A stretch of DNA of 64,000 bases from Bactericera cockerelli (taxonomy: Eukaryota; Arthropoda; Insecta; Hemiptera; Triozidae), in contig CM044965.1 in assembly GCA_024516035.1 (NCBI GenBank), positions 706,683 to 770,682 of the forward strand. Reading direction: 5' to 3'. A model generated the notes under the pieces. That model worked only from the letters and a program-made list of their open reading frames with translations. It was not told where the DNA came from and ran no database searches. Position numbers and translations under genes: made by a program. Below are positions 1 to 13,395 of this stretch, piece after piece (position 1 is the first letter of the stretch; each line of letters opens with the position of its first letter).

Positions 1-2540
1 TTTCTCCTTTGGTGGTCTCGAATCACCGTACTTCACGTAGGTAATCATTTGTTTTACCTCTGCTATCTAATTTACCTTTCCCAAGCCAGGGTAAACAATG
101 GGTTTCGCACACAATATAAACAAGAGATATCCTTCCAACAGGATGAGTTCTGGATCCTGGCTACAAAAGTGGAACTAGTGGAGACACCATCGTCCATCCA
201 GGATATGGAATTGAGAGTAGTCGGATCCACACCATTTTACTCATTAAATAGAGTAGGTAATAATATCGAATAGTATAAATTAGCCACCTGTAGATATGTA
301 TATAACTATAGTTACACTTGACAGCTCCAACCTTTAATTTTTTAAGGGAGATGGACTGTGTTACAAAATTCCAGAGATAATTATTCAGTCAATGCACAAT
401 TGCGCACTCCCAAACCCTTCCATGGCTCAATCCCCTGGTGGACTACATTGTGCATATATTAAAACTCCTGATATCAAACTCATCTCAATGATAGCAACTC
501 TTCTGTCTGCTACACCAACTTGATTGATCCTCGATGCAAATTTCTCTGCAGAATTTTCATATTTCTTTCTCTCTCTGCGACTTGAGCAAAGTTCGTGCAA
601 TATTAATGCAAATTTCCTCCGAGCTAAACGGTATAATAACAGAAGACGGGCCCCGGCATAGACTTGGGAGCTGATGGGCATTGATGAGTATCTTGAGAAA
701 TCAGATAGCACTTGGTAGTGGCGGAACTGTGTTGCTCATAGGTGTTAGTATGAAAGACGAGGAATAAGGTGGAGTAACTGAACAAGATTTCAAAAGTTCT
801 CGAATCATTAAATGACTATTTAATTTGCTAATTTTAATAATTAGTTTGCCTCACAGCTCACAAGTCATCTTCTAGGTTGAAGTCTTTTTTATAAGGAAAT
901 AAACTTGAGAAAAAGAAACTTTCTTTCCTTTCCGTAGGGTAAGGAAAGAACAAAAGAAGAGAGGAGAATAAATAAATAAAATCATTCCTAGAGGAAAACA
1001 AGGGAGTGTGTGAAGTTGATCAGGTGAGGGATAGATGCTAGCTAGACTCCAGGTGGAGAAAATCAAAGAAAATTATGACATTGAAGTGACGGAGTCACAT
1101 CCACTGATTTATACTTTCCGGAAAGAATGTCCAGAATATACAATATGTCTCTTGGTGTTTTAGCAAGAAAAAGAAAAGAGGAAAAAGAAATTTAATAGGG
1201 ACTGAAAGAGTAGTAGACACAGAAATCTAGTTTAAAGTTTGATTCTAAATAGCTAATACCTCCAATCTGATTTCACCTGTTTGCATTCTGGTTAGGAACA
1301 CACGAAATGGTCAACAGTGAGTTCAGTGAGACTCGCAAAGAAAACTCCTGTGCACTTCTCTAATACTCTAGTGTTACTGACCTTTTTCCTAGACTCGCTG
1401 CTCACATACTGAAAGAAGCAGGATAGCAACCATTATACACGAAATTACACACATCACACAAGAAATATAGCGAAATTGAAAAGGTAGATAATTGCAAATA
1501 GTAATAAGTGGCAATAATAATAAATAAATTCTAATTATTATTCCTCATAATCTGCGTCTTCCGAAGTGTATTGACTGCAAATAGGATCGTGATTTATGTT
1601 CAAATAATTAGTTTGTGCTTCAATGTTGTTGTAGGTAATGTACCTGAGCTGCTTCGTACTGATGGTCCAGTGGACGGGAACGAGGAAGTTGGGCTTTCCA
1701 TGACGGAGACCAGAGTAGTCGACACAAGTGTCAAACTTGATACTTTGGAAACTGTCTTTTACCAGAACTATTCTTTTACTCATGTTTCCTAAAAACAACA
1801 AGTTTGATCGCACTTTCCAGTACATGTACAAATATTATACTTTTCTAAGGCATTTGATCTCAGACTCTTCTATGTTGGTCACAAAAGATCTAATAGAGGT
1901 CGGTGTTATAATTGGGGCTTCTCTAGTGTAACTTCAAACAGTTTATAATAATGAGACATGTTACCATTGAATATATCATGATATACGATCATGTGATGTA
2001 ACTATCGTACGTACAATCATGTTTCTGCTGGAAAAGTATTCGTCTGTTTTCAATATTAATAGTATTAATACATGGATAATTAAAGGGTTTCTTTTTTGCA
2101 CCAATAAATACCAATATTAACTACACTAGGGAATGTTTTACAGGGCTCCACTGTTTCAAGCCCATTCTAGTCGCCACTTGTATAGTTCAACCAAAACGCA
2201 CATAAAACTCTGCCGTAATACCTCATTGACTTTGAAGAGTACACAGAAGTATTAGGCTCATATGAACTACTGAGTTCGAAAGAGGTACTAAAACCAAACT
2301 CAAATAGTCAGTAACTAGTAGCAGATATTTTAACAATGTTTAACAACTATTCGCATATCTTTCAACGGGTCATGTGAAATAGTCGTTGATGAAAAGCTCA
2401 GTCCATCGTAAAACTAGAAGTATGTAATTTACCAACAAAATACAAGTACAATTTCTCTTTTCGAGGTAAGAACATGCTAAAAGATTTCTTTACTTAAACT
2501 GCTCGAACAATAGGACTCTTCAGACCTGATTGGGCTGTAT
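1..2540. other. AT-rich DNA without a supported gene
   Basis: Only short open frames (under 100 codons) occur on either strand. None shows a recognisable motif, long hydrophobic segment or splice-bounded frame that I can support. No tRNA-like or SINE-like block was found. Confidence 0.6.
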
Positions 2541-2542
2541 AA

Positions 2543-2577
2543 AGGTACACAGTACTTACAAGAAGTACTGTGTACCT
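2543..2577. repeat. Perfect 15-bp inverted repeat, 5-nt loop
   Basis: The left arm is AGGTACACAGTACTT at 2543-2557 and its exact reverse complement lies at 2563-2577, with loop ACAAG. A third partial copy, AGTACTGTGTT, follows near 2599. The hairpin could form in DNA or RNA. It is too short for a typical animal pre-miRNA unless the pairing extends, and the flanks do not obviously pair. Confidence 0.85.
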
Positions 2578-2579
2578 AC

Positions 2580-5500
2580 AAATATTTTGAATAAATAGTA
2601 CTGTGTTTAATCTGATGTGAGCCAACCTGAACATCCATGACACCTCACATTTGCTATTGCTTATAATTATCGCAATTGGGAAATCCCCGTTGATATTACG
2701 AAAATTTGATATTCCAATTCCACACACGATTTATAATTAAATTTTATAATTAGAAGTGTTTGGATGTTAGATATGTTATCTTTGCTAATCCTCGTGGCTT
2801 CATGCAAGCTAAATGTTATTTTAATTATTTGAATAGTCAACACTACTCGCTCAGGTATTTGCATGGTTTCGTCAGTCGTAGTAAGAGCTCTGGCAAAACG
2901 GATTACCCTAGTTTAGAACTCGGAGAGTTTAGTTTCAACAAAGACAACTACACTCCTACGAGTTTCTCAGCAGTTCATAGGTAGGTGATTAATGGATTAA
3001 TAATGAGGTTAGAATAGAACTTAGAAAGACCGGCTTAATTCAAAATGGGTGTATTGAAACATTGATTTTGCAATATTGAAGGAGACACTAATTTGCAAAG
3101 GGAATACAGTAAACCACCTAACTATTTTTATACTCTGGGTGAAGTTCTACAGTGTTAACAAAGAAAGTTCGGTTTCAGTTATTGTATAGTTCAGAAACCA
3201 AATCCCACACCAGAAAGATAAAGATCACTTTATTGTGCATATCCCAGAAAAAATTTAGATTGCAATTAAGTAAACTAGAATTTTAGATATCCAGTCCACA
3301 AATCACATGCTTTCTTTATTGATGAACTTTTAAGAACGGCTTAACTTACTATCGCAGCTAGTCTTATTTAATTACCCATAATTATTTACCTCTTTTCTTA
3401 ATCTGATTAAGAACTTTCCTACACAATATGTACGGCAATATTTACGTTACAAAACCCTCTAAGACAAATTAAATGGTCGATATTTATTGCTCTGAAAAAA
3501 GTATAATGAGTCTAGAGATACAAATTATTCCTTCTGCTTCCTTATAATCAATTTTACAAATCAGAAAAAGAACAATTAGTAATAATTTTAATGCTTGTAA
3601 TATTATTCTTTATCAATCATTAATTAGCTTCATAAAATCGTAATGGTCTATAATTAAAACAATATTATCGAATTATTTTTAAATGCCTCCAAGGTGTAAA
3701 ATCGTTGTGTTGTGTAGATTTTTTATCTTGACTTTTAATTTTATTAGAGGTCTTATTTTTAACTCATTGGACTTCAAAGATACAACATAAATGGTCTGTA
3801 AAAAGTGAATAAAAATACGGACTGAAAAGTTCAAATCAAAATTCGGAAGTATTTAATATTTTTAATAAGAATCTCTTTGAAGAAGTGTTTGATGTCTACT
3901 TTCCCGTTCAAAGTCCACTCTCTTGTTATTTAAAAAAATAACTTGATGTTTTTCTCTTTAATGTTTTACATAGAAAACAATCCCGAGTTATCGAGAAAAA
4001 ATCCTCCAATTATGGACTTGGCCCTAAAAACAGGATAGTATAGTAACTTTTATACAAATACTATCTGACAATAAATGGATATGAACCCGATTATAGATGA
4101 GACTCATAGAATATTCCCACAGACAAGCTCATCATCTCATCAAGTATGGTGTAGCTCACATGAACATAGCTCTAGAGCAGCCCAGAACTTGCCTTTGTAA
4201 CCTGTATTCCCAGACCCAAGCAACTTGATCAGCCTCTCATATTGATCAAAACCCTAATTGTACATCATACACCAGGTCTGGCCGAGTGAGGTAATTATTA
4301 TTTTCTTCATATTTTCTAAGATGGCCGTCTGTAGTTCTTATTCCACATTTAGCCGAGATTTAGATGACGAGCGCATCATAATAATAGTTAATGATATGAC
4401 TGATGGAACGTGCAGCCATGCTAGCGACGTGAACACTAGCTGGTGAATTAAAAAACATAATATTCGATGAAATGTTCTCCTGGTAAGATTTTTAATTATT
4501 TTCATCTCGTCTGCAGTCGCTGTGGTCACTATCCAATTCGTCTGCTATCATTTGCTCGGATGTTTTTTTCTAATATTTCTATTCCAACTAGTCTATGAAT
4601 CCTGTGATTGCTTGCTTGATTGGAGCAGTGCAGTTCGTAATGAAACAAAGAGATAGATGTGCTTGTTACCTCAAGGAACTCGGCTGTCTCCTCGTGATTC
4701 CTGATTTGTGGGTTCCTAGGAGTGCCAATGCTTAACGTGTTTCAAGGAGGTGCTACAGTTGATGAAATAGCTATGATCTAATTGTATTGGACCCACGAAT
4801 TGTTCATTTGTATGCGATTGATTTCATTGGAAATGAGTTCAAGTGCATTCAATGTAATAAAAAGTAATATAATGTCCTGTTAAGATGTCCTGACAGAGAT
4901 GAAATTTAATAAATATAACCAAAGGATTCAACGGTAAAATTCATCAAAATGTTATGCAAAAATAAAATAAATGGTCGTTAGGTCAGATCCTTACATACTT
5001 ACTCAACAATTAAAGATATTTAATTTGATTTTTGATTTCTTCAAGCATGAGAAAATTGAAATTAAAGGCCAACATCTCTCTATTGAATTATTTCTACCTG
5101 GAATTACCTCACTGTGAGACAAATTTAAAACAATGAGATTATCTGGAAAAGGAAACAATCATTAAGTATCCTTTATTTCAATGATTTTCAAATGCATTGT
5201 TCCTAAAACACAAGGTTCTCTACAAATTGATGAATTTTCTTGTAAAATTGGATTGTAATTAATGACAGAATGGATTTGATGAGAATTGTTCTAGCCTTCG
5301 AGGATAGATACGATTTTTTCTGCATTTTTTATGAATATCAATGCTTTTTTTTGTACAAAACTGTGTCTGTTTTATGAGTTTTGTCTATTCCTTATAAAGT
5401 TTCTATAAAATCAGGAAACTTAAAAATACGGACTTTTGAAGAGAAGGACCACATTCTGAAAATACACATTTGTCTCATTTTATATTATATGAACTACATT

Positions 5501-8500
5501 AAGGCATGCGAAAAATGGCAAATACATTTAAGCAATGAGCAAAACATTAGATCAGTGAAAAAATGAACAATTTTTTGTGGAACATCAGCTAATAAGTTGA
5601 ATAAGAACAGTCAAACAAAACGAGGCATGTTGAACTAAAATTTGAACAAAGTTTCTACGAATTGTCTCACAACATAGAATAGAACTAACTCTCAAACTAA
5701 TAATCTATCTATACAAATATATTCAAAGTACCAAGACAATTCACGATGGGCACTGAATAGAGCATCTCAACAGGTGATCTCAGGTGAGATTCACAAGGTT
5801 TGACCTTTGTTTGTTTCAAGAATTGGGTGTCCAAAAGAGGACATTGTATTAGATTTAGCAGTAAGTGCAGTTTTGTTAATTGGTCATTAGTGGATTATAA
5901 TTGGTGTTTTGTTGAAGCATGGTTTGTTCTGTTTTGTTTTGATTATTCTATTGTTTTACCTTGTCTTTAGAATGTTGGGCACATGGTGTCAGAGGTCTTT
6001 GTTTTTCCAAAATGTAAGAGTGTAGGGACCTCAAATACCTCTAATATATAAACAATGTGTACCTAGAATGGAACAGAGATATTCCTTACTGAAAATTACA
6101 GTAATTGCAATCATCGTATATTCACTAGATATCTATTATTCATAGATTTATGTGGATAAATATAATATTTAATATTATTAACAATTGTGAGAACTTTGTG
6201 GATATCAACATAACCAAAATAAAAATAAACAAAAGGTGTAATATGAACACAAAATAATAATATTTATATGAAAAAATATAAAAATAACAAGTCTTTCAAA
6301 ATGTTTTACCATTAGATAATAATAATTATTGGAATCAAAAGTTCTAAGATAGGTAGGTAGGTACTGAAATTTGGTTCTCCGAGCATCGAACATTTCCGGC
6401 ACTGTGCAAAAAAGAAATTTGATCGTTATGAATGGTTCTGCTTTTATATTTTAAAATTTTAATACAAAAAAAATGAACACTATTAAATTAATAGAGGTCG
6501 AATATTCATATCTTATGTTAACATTAAATAATGAATACTTTCGAAAATTTAATAATACTACATATGGTCAATCACACTCTAATAAATTTAAATAAAAATA
6601 CCTGGGATATTAAAATAATTTTCTTTTGTAGATAAGATTTAAACTTGCCCAAGAGATAGGAAAATACACAATATTATTTTATTTTAATAATAAGAGTTAC
6701 CAAATTTATATAAGATTATTTGTTCGGACAAGAAGGTTTTTCCACCACTTCATGCTTTTAAACTTGATGCACTACTTATTCTTTTGATAAAAGACAGAAA
6801 ATAAACAGTAGGTATTCTGGAGTTTGAGGGTGTATTGTTTCACTAAATTTGAACCGAATCTTAGAAATATTATTCATACGTCCCTAAATTTGGGAGGGAT
6901 ATTATTTGTAGTTAACAGTAAACTCTTTTAAAGATAGTAAATTTTACTCGAACATTTTTTTTCCCTATTGTTGAAATATTATGCAAATGTAACTTTCAGT
7001 TGAGCCGGTCTCAATAAAATTTAATGATCATCTATTAGATATTAAATGTGGTGTTAAGGTTTACCAATAATGTTACTCATTGGCATGACAATAACTTTAT
7101 GATAATTTTTGTTATTAGGTAACGCAATGGTACACAAAAAATAAATCATAGTGAAATTTTATTGTTTTGTTCTTGAGCCCGGTAACTTTCAGGTATTATT
7201 TTTATATTCGGGTACCACACACCCCCTAGAGAATTAGATATATGTGTACCAGGCAAACTGTTCGATGGCAAATATGACCTACCTGATATCATGTCCCAGT
7301 AGGCCAGAATTGGACAAATTTGACAGCAACGTATTTGATTTATACATGCGTCACAGATAGTTGTCACAAAATCCAATATGGTTATTAAAATTGGTCTTCC
7401 GTAGTATTTTACAAAAATCACTATCACTAAAGGAATTAAATTCTCGATATTTTCTTTGTGAAAATTGTTCTTTTAACACTTAAGATAAATTTGAAATTAA
7501 AAAAAGGTTCACAACATGGTTAGTATTTTTCAAAAATAGGTAAGTCGATATGAGGAAACATTAGTCTCAGAATAGTAGGGTAGGAATTATAATTAACGAT
7601 TTTAGGCATACATAAAATCAACACAATTTGAAATTAGAAATTGCACTGAAAATTTATTGTTTAAAAATAAAATAATTATATTGCAATATTGAAAAAAAAA
7701 TAGTTAAAATATTTAAAGAAAATAATGGAAATTAAAATAAAATTAAAAGTTCACAAATGAAAATTTATTAATTACACATTCGTAATTTTCATCGTATATT
7801 TTTTAATTCAAATGTTAAAGTATCTGTTTCTAAAGACAAAAAGCGTGTCTGATAAAAGACTGGTTAAAAAATCTACATCACAATAAGCTTATGAGATGAG
7901 TTAAAAAAATAAAGAGAGGGGGTGTATATGTATATAGAAGAAGAAAATTATAAGTAGAGATAGAAAGAGGGGAAATCATTAGATATGTACGTATTAAATA
8001 TACGGAGTTTTAACATGAAGAGAGGAGAAAATTTAAGGGGTGGGAATTAATATAAAAAAATCTCCCTCCAACTGCTCAATGTTTTTTACTTCTTCGTTTT
8101 GTATTTTAAAAACATTAGACATTGCGACGCGGAGCGCTCTGTTAGCTCAAACACTATACAGACAACAGAGTTGATATTATTTCTGAAATCTTCGCATTGA
8201 TCACTTGGAGGGGGGAGGTGTGTGTCTAGTAGGTGGGCATTGCTTTGCAAATACGCAAAATGTATACACTTGTACATACCTACATTATGTACTTGGAGGT
8301 TCTGACTTAACAGTCAATATAAAGTACTCGAAGTGTCTTTGTTTTTCAAACTTTCAGAAACAGTCACCTGCTAAATAATTTAGGTGTTCCTAGATTTCAC
8401 AAATTCTCAAAAAATATTGCTAGAGAAAATATTTCTTTAACTTAAATAATATTACCTACTTGAAAGATCAAAGTGCTTGGATTGGAAGATTTTATTTTAC

Positions 8501-9485
8501 CGATAAATAATAGCATAAATGATTACAAAATTTATTTCATTTGGAGATAATAGAAAGAAATTCACTATTTTTAACTGCAACTATTTTGATAGATTTTTAA
8601 AGACAATTAGAACATACAAATATTATAGTTTAAAAAATTACATTCAATATTCTCAAGATTAAAAGCGCTCTAGAAATACATTAACTAATTTAGATTAAAA
8701 CTTAAACCTGAATCTAATATTCAATCAAATATTGCAGATACTTGGAATGAAAGGAAGATTGAGAATATACAATAGGAAGGTTAAGAAAATTCAAAAACAT
8801 GATATGATTTTTATATAAACATATAGATATTTTTTAAAACATTTATTATAGTGAATTTTTGAATGATTGAAAAATTGCAATGCTATATTTTTATTATTTA
8901 AAATGAAAAGGATGACAACCGAATTTTCAGAGCACACCTCTTCCATTCAAGGAAAAAGCAGAAGGCAAGAGGACAGAATAAATTGAAAATTTCAGAACTG
9001 GAAAGTGGAAGAAGCAAGCAGAATGGCAAATATATATAAATAGTTATATAATATATATATATAAGTGTTGAAAACAAAGCAACACGGCCAAGACGTCGTT
9101 ACCCGGAAGCATGAAGATCTTGGCTAGACGAAACATCGGAAATACAAAAAAAATCTACACTGCCCTTGCTTTTTCCAGGGAGGAGAGAAAACTCCTCACT
9201 TCATCCCATTCACTCCACTATGAACAGGGTTTGGCCAAAGATGGAGCGGGGTCAGCGAGATGGATTGGAAATGAAATGTGTTGAGACAAAAATCTGAACA
9301 TGAAACGGGATCTCTTGATTTTATGTCGCATCAAGTGAAACAACAATAATGACAGATCCACTGACATAGTGCATCCACCAAAGTAGCAATCTCGCAATAA
9401 TGAGCATAAAATACGAGTATTGTAGAAGAGTGAAAGAGGCATATCCACCAACTTTTAGCAAATATAGCAACTTTTCCGCTCCCTC
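2580..9485. other. Long AT-rich stretch without a supported gene
   Basis: The region is AT-rich with many poly-A/T runs. A short TA-rich tract lies near 9035-9062. All open frames are shorter than about 95 codons and have no recognisable domain. I see no SINE head, no terminal inverted repeats and no tandem array. It could be intergenic or intronic; the sequence alone does not decide. Confidence 0.55.
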
Positions 9486-9489
9486 TAAA

Positions 9490-9614
9490 TGAGTGAATAT
9501 GAATGTCACGAAAACAGTGAATGTGTCACTGTAAGAGTGTATATGTTACATCCACTAAAACAGTGAATGTGTCACATCCACTAAAACATTAAAAGTGTCA
9601 CATCCACTAAAAGA
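9490..9614 (-). repeat. 26-bp minisatellite array, locus 1
   Basis: Degenerate copies read CACATCCACTAAAACAGTGA followed by ATGTGT. The unit contains the small inverted repeat CACT...AGTG. The same unit occurs near 14.3 kb in the opposite orientation and near 63.1 kb in the same orientation. The sequence just before the array (TAAATGAGTGAAT) also precedes the 63-kb array, so the copies share flanking sequence and not only the unit. Confidence 0.8.
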
Positions 9615-9985
9615 CAAACATTTTTTGTCATCCACAAAACAAATCATCCAAATCGACAGAATCAGGCAACTGCTATTCAAATATAAATCTTCCTTCCAGT
9701 TAATTTAAAATTTAACGCGAAACACTTATGGTGAGGAATCGCGATCACCAGTTGAAAGATCTTGGTCTTTCTTATAAACTCATATTATTTTCTGAGCAAA
9801 TTTCGTGTTACCAGTTTTTCTTCCACAATCAAGAAGTCGCCTTTAGTTGAGTATAAACGTGAAAATGAAAAGACAACTTATTATAATTTTTACTATACAT
9901 ACATAATTATGTACATTGTACATATTGGTGTTAATCTAAAAAGTGATGTTAAAATTACAACTCGACACTAACAGACTAATTTTAC
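9615..9985. other. AT-rich spacer, nothing recognised
   Basis: The longest open frame is about 69 codons and rich in Lys, Tyr and Ile, as expected for chance frames in AT-rich DNA. Confidence 0.5.
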
Positions 9986-10165
9986 AAATGCCTGGGACTC
10001 CTCGCACCACCGACCTTCAGGTCACAAATCGACGACTAATTGATGGGTGGCGCCGAATTCAGACCCGAAACGATGTACGGCAATGCCTCATTGTATAGAG
10101 TAGGGTTAGGAAAAATAAATATAGGGCCATGCCTCGGACAGTAACTTGTTTACAGCCATTGATAG
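9986..10165 (+). repeat. Dispersed repeat R1, copy 1
   Basis: This block contains GGCAATGCCTCATTGTATAG and then AATAGGGCCATGCCTCG-like sequence. Closely matching blocks occur inverted at about 26,985-27,185 and, in part, at 40,195-40,285. It starts with a CACCGACCTTCAGGTCAC-like sequence resembling the tRNA-like part of SINE group A in reverse. The superfamily was not identified; a SINE or LINE 3' piece is possible. Confidence 0.6.
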
Positions 10166-10530
10166 ATAATAGAGCTACAAAGTTTGTGTTTTTCAAGAGT
10201 CTTCCACGTAACCCTAAAATTTAAGCTGGTATCCACTGTCCATTCATTCTTTCTCCCTCCACTTTTTCTTCACGTTTACGTACACAAGAGTAAAATTTCT
10301 ATATAAAACTACACTCACGTCAACCTATGTACCAATCTATGTACTCGGATCTGAAGAATATAGGCTTACATCTTGGAGCACATAGAGTGATCGTATCGCT
10401 GAGAATTCGTTGTGTCTTGACCTGGGTCAACATTGTTTCAGTATCGAGCAAAGAGTTGTGGTGGAGGTGTATACAGTTTTTGGATGTTCAGAAAGCTCTC
10501 ATGGTTGAAATAACTGACCAATGACACATC
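10166..10530. other. Spacer, nothing recognised
   Basis: A 65-codon open frame at 10,327-10,524 has no recognisable motif. No other structure was found. Confidence 0.45.
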
Positions 10531-10537
10531 TATTTGA

Positions 10538-10732
10538 CTGCTGGAGTAAAGGGAATTTTCAGTCTTACCTCGGCAGGATAAATAAGGTATATTCTATTCT
10601 ATTCTAAACTGTTCTATTATTATTGCTCTCCCTCCCTTAAGCCTCTCACTTGTTTTTTGTTTGTCTCTCTTTCTCTCATGATGTATGTGGCTAGTACTGT
10701 GGCAAAGTGCTCCAAAAAATAGAACCTAAGGA
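10538..10732 (+). repeat. SINE/LINE tail plus flank, direct repeat copy 1
   Basis: The first part, CTGCTGGAGTAAAGGGA through an (ATTCT)n tail near 10,590-10,617, resembles the 3' domain of the tRNA-SINE group C. The duplication continues past the tail through GCTCTCCCTC and ATGTATGTGGCTAGT to about 10,730. The second copy lies at about 12,138-12,347 in the same orientation. Because the shared part exceeds the SINE tail, this is a local duplication, a larger element, or 3' transduction. Confidence 0.75.
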
Positions 10733-11931
10733 CAACTCGTTTTTATTTGTATAAATATTTGACAGTTGTTGTTGAAATTGAAAATTGGAAAGAGTAGTAC
10801 CATCCTCCAGAGTCTAGACTCTCGAGTTAGATCTAGAACAGTCCTGTTCACTCTTTTTGAAATATCAGCATTCTATCTAAAATTCGTCAAAAATACACAC
10901 GATGGAATATTGTGGACACACCATTGAATGTTCCTTATTTCCTAAATACCTATATTTTTCTTCCAAACCCCTCACAAGTCCAGTTCTAGCTCGCGTGGCA
11001 AAATAACGCGAACGTTGTAGTCTTCTCTATATCTCACTTATCTATATTTTTTTAATTTCTTCGTAATTTTCTTCTTCTTCTGCCATCATTCTCATTTCAC
11101 CCTGGCTTCTCAGAGTTTTTAGTTTTTTAACGATCTTTCCTGTCGCTATAATTTTCTCAAAAAAAGTGAAAGAAAGGAAACTTCCGCTTTTAATTTCTTT
11201 TTCTTAAATATGAAACACAGGCACGAGAGTATAATTATTTCTAATAGTGAGACGGACGAGTAACATCAAAAAATTCTTGGTTGTGAAATATTTCAGGTCT
11301 GGTTTCATATGAAAAGCGCTTTGTGGATTTTTCTAAAACTATCTCATTCAGTACCGTGTTGATTTTTTTTTTCCAAAAAGTTGTCTGAAACTTCTTTGTA
11401 ACTGATATTGATAGTAATAGGCTTGTGGTCCCAGTTATTATTTTTGAAATAGCTGTATTTTGCTTTTTTTTCGGTCATATAAAAGATAAGTTACTTTTTC
11501 TTAAACTATACTCAGCTAGTACAAAGAAATCGACGAAAAATATTCAGGAGAAATGAGAGAAAGTTTTTTTTTTCTTCAAATAATTGTATAGTGGTTATTA
11601 TAACTTTATTAACTTTTCCATAGCCACTACTCGAATCTAGCGATTTGAGGTACAATTATGTAGGAACATCGGATTTATTAAAAAAAAAAAAAAAAAAAAA
11701 ATTGATACATGAACGGACCAATGCCTCCCCTTACATCGATCCTGATATTGTACACCTTTGCATCGTGCTCTAATTCTTACAAAATATTCTCCTCGATGTA
11801 GAGGTGGGTGATCTGTCTAGGAAAGGTTGGGGGTGTATTTTATTGTTCATTTCAGAAAATAAAAATCTTTAATTAGGGTAATTATGTTTTCGAAATTATG
11901 AAAAAAAGGGTGCAAAAGAAAGAAAGAGCGG

Positions 11932-11934
<3 letters not shown>
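10733..11934. other. AT-rich spacer with a poly-A run
   Basis: A run of about 23 adenines lies at 11,679-11,701, possibly the tail of a decayed plus-strand retroelement, but I recognise no body upstream. No gene is supported. Confidence 0.45.
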
Positions 11935-11976
<42 letters not shown>

Positions 11977-11978
11977 TA
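11935..11978. repeat. (GA)n microsatellite
   Basis: An almost uninterrupted GA dinucleotide tract, visible directly. Confidence 0.95.
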
Positions 11979-12137
11979 GCGGGAATGATGAATGAAATGG
12001 ATGAGCGATATACCGTACCAGTCACTTAACGGTATGTTTAGAAAAAAGCTTCCTTTTTTAAGGTTTGTCTTGTACGATGATCATTGATTAAGAATTTCAC
12101 AATACTTTCTTTAAACTATAAAATATATAAGACCAGT

Positions 12138-12347
12138 TTTTGCCTGCTGGAGTAAATGGACTTTTCATTCGGACCTCGGCAGTATATACGAGGTATATTC
12201 TATTCTATTCTAAAGTGTTCTACATTACGTACAATATTATTTTCGCTCTCCCTCTCTTCAGCCTCTCACTTATTTTTTGTATGTCTCTCTTTCTCTCATG
12301 ATGTATGTGGCTAGTGCTGTGGCAAAGTGCTCCAATAAGTAGAACCT
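12138..12347 (+). repeat. SINE/LINE tail plus flank, direct repeat copy 2
   Basis: This is the partner of the block at 10,538-10,732. Shared landmarks in order are CTGCTGGAGTAAA, CGGCAG, the (ATTCT)n tail, CGCTCTCCCTC, TCTTTCTCTCATGATGTATG and GTGGCAAAGTGCTCCAA. It differs by scattered substitutions and small indels, so the duplication is not very recent. Confidence 0.75.
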
Positions 12348-12388
12348 ATTTATGTGTAACTAGCGGGCTGCACCCGCTTCGCCAAGCC

Positions 12389-12614
12389 ATCACACACACA
12401 CCACCCATACATCACACTCACAGACACACATCAACACACACACCCATTCACACACACACCCATACACACACACCCACACAAACACACCCACACACACACA
12501 CACAACCACACCCACACACATCACACACATACACACACCCATCCACACACCACCACACACATACACACCACCACACACACCCATCCACACACCACACACA
12601 CCACCAAAACACCA

Positions 12615-12656
<42 letters not shown>

Positions 12657-12776
12657 ACTCACCCACACACACACACACACACACTACACAACACACCCAC
12701 ACAACAACACACACACACCACACAACACACACACACCACACACACACACACACACACATACACACACACACACAAA
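12389..12776. repeat. (CA)n/(CCACACA)n microsatellite
   Basis: A long CA-rich tract interrupted by CC and AC variants. It produces long His/Thr-rich and Val/Cys-rich open frames on both strands, which are artefacts of the repeat. Confidence 0.97.
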
Positions 12777-12844
12777 ACCATCATCGCTGTAAATTTCAAA
12801 AACCCGAGCCAAACCTATCATAGCGGATATTGATAATGTAGCAA

Positions 12845-13340
12845 TCTGGCCCATATTTCGAAAACGATTTGTCAGAATATGGCAACAAAGGGCTCACATA
12901 AAATCATGTGATGTTCTCAGACAGTTCTTACAATATAAATATAGGTCCTCGCGATAACTTTCAAGTTCTGTGCTGGAATCTGTAAAAAAAACGTGAAAAG
13001 TCAGAAAAAATTGTCGAAATTTCGAACATTCTGGCTTCTATCTCGAGAACGGTACGTCAGAATGTGGCCTTATATGAATTAAATGAAAGCTAGTTGTGTC
13101 TAATGTGTTATTAAATAATAAAAAATATAGGTCCTCGCGACAAATTTTAAGTTCCGCGCTGGAATCTGCTAAAAAACGTGAAAAGTCTGAAAAAAAGGTC
13201 GAAATTTCGAACATTCTGGCTTATATCTCCAGAACGGTACGTCAGAATGTGGCCTAAAATGAATTAAATGAAAGCTAATTTTGTCTAATGTGTTATTAAA
13301 TAATAAAAAATATAGGTCCTCGCGATAGATTTCAAGTTCC
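12845..13340 (+). repeat. Three ~185-bp degenerate tandem units
   Basis: The landmark TAGGTCCTCGCGA occurs at about 12,942, 13,128 and 13,313, spaced 186 and 185 bp. GAACATTCTGGCTT occurs at about 13,024 and 13,209. Each unit also carries ACGTGAAAAGTC. The first unit is the most diverged. Confidence 0.85.
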
Positions 13341-13367
13341 AGGGCAAAGACTGTCTTAAAATCGGAC

Positions 13368-13395
13368 CCTTCCTCAAGGAAATACTTGAGGAAGG
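13368..13395. repeat. Perfect 11-bp inverted repeat
   Basis: CCTTCCTCAAG at 13,368-13,378 and its reverse complement at 13,385-13,395 enclose a 6-nt loop. It lies just beyond the 185-bp units, inside the composite repeat. Confidence 0.85.

Noticed and set aside
10538..12347. LTR retrotransposon with ~200-bp LTRs
   Set aside because: The direct repeats include a SINE-like tail, do not have TG...CA ends that I can see, and enclose no gag/pol frame.
12305..12823. Long His/Thr-rich frame and its Val/Cys-rich opposite-strand frames
   Set aside because: They are translations of a CA-rich microsatellite in several frames and have no unique protein sequence.
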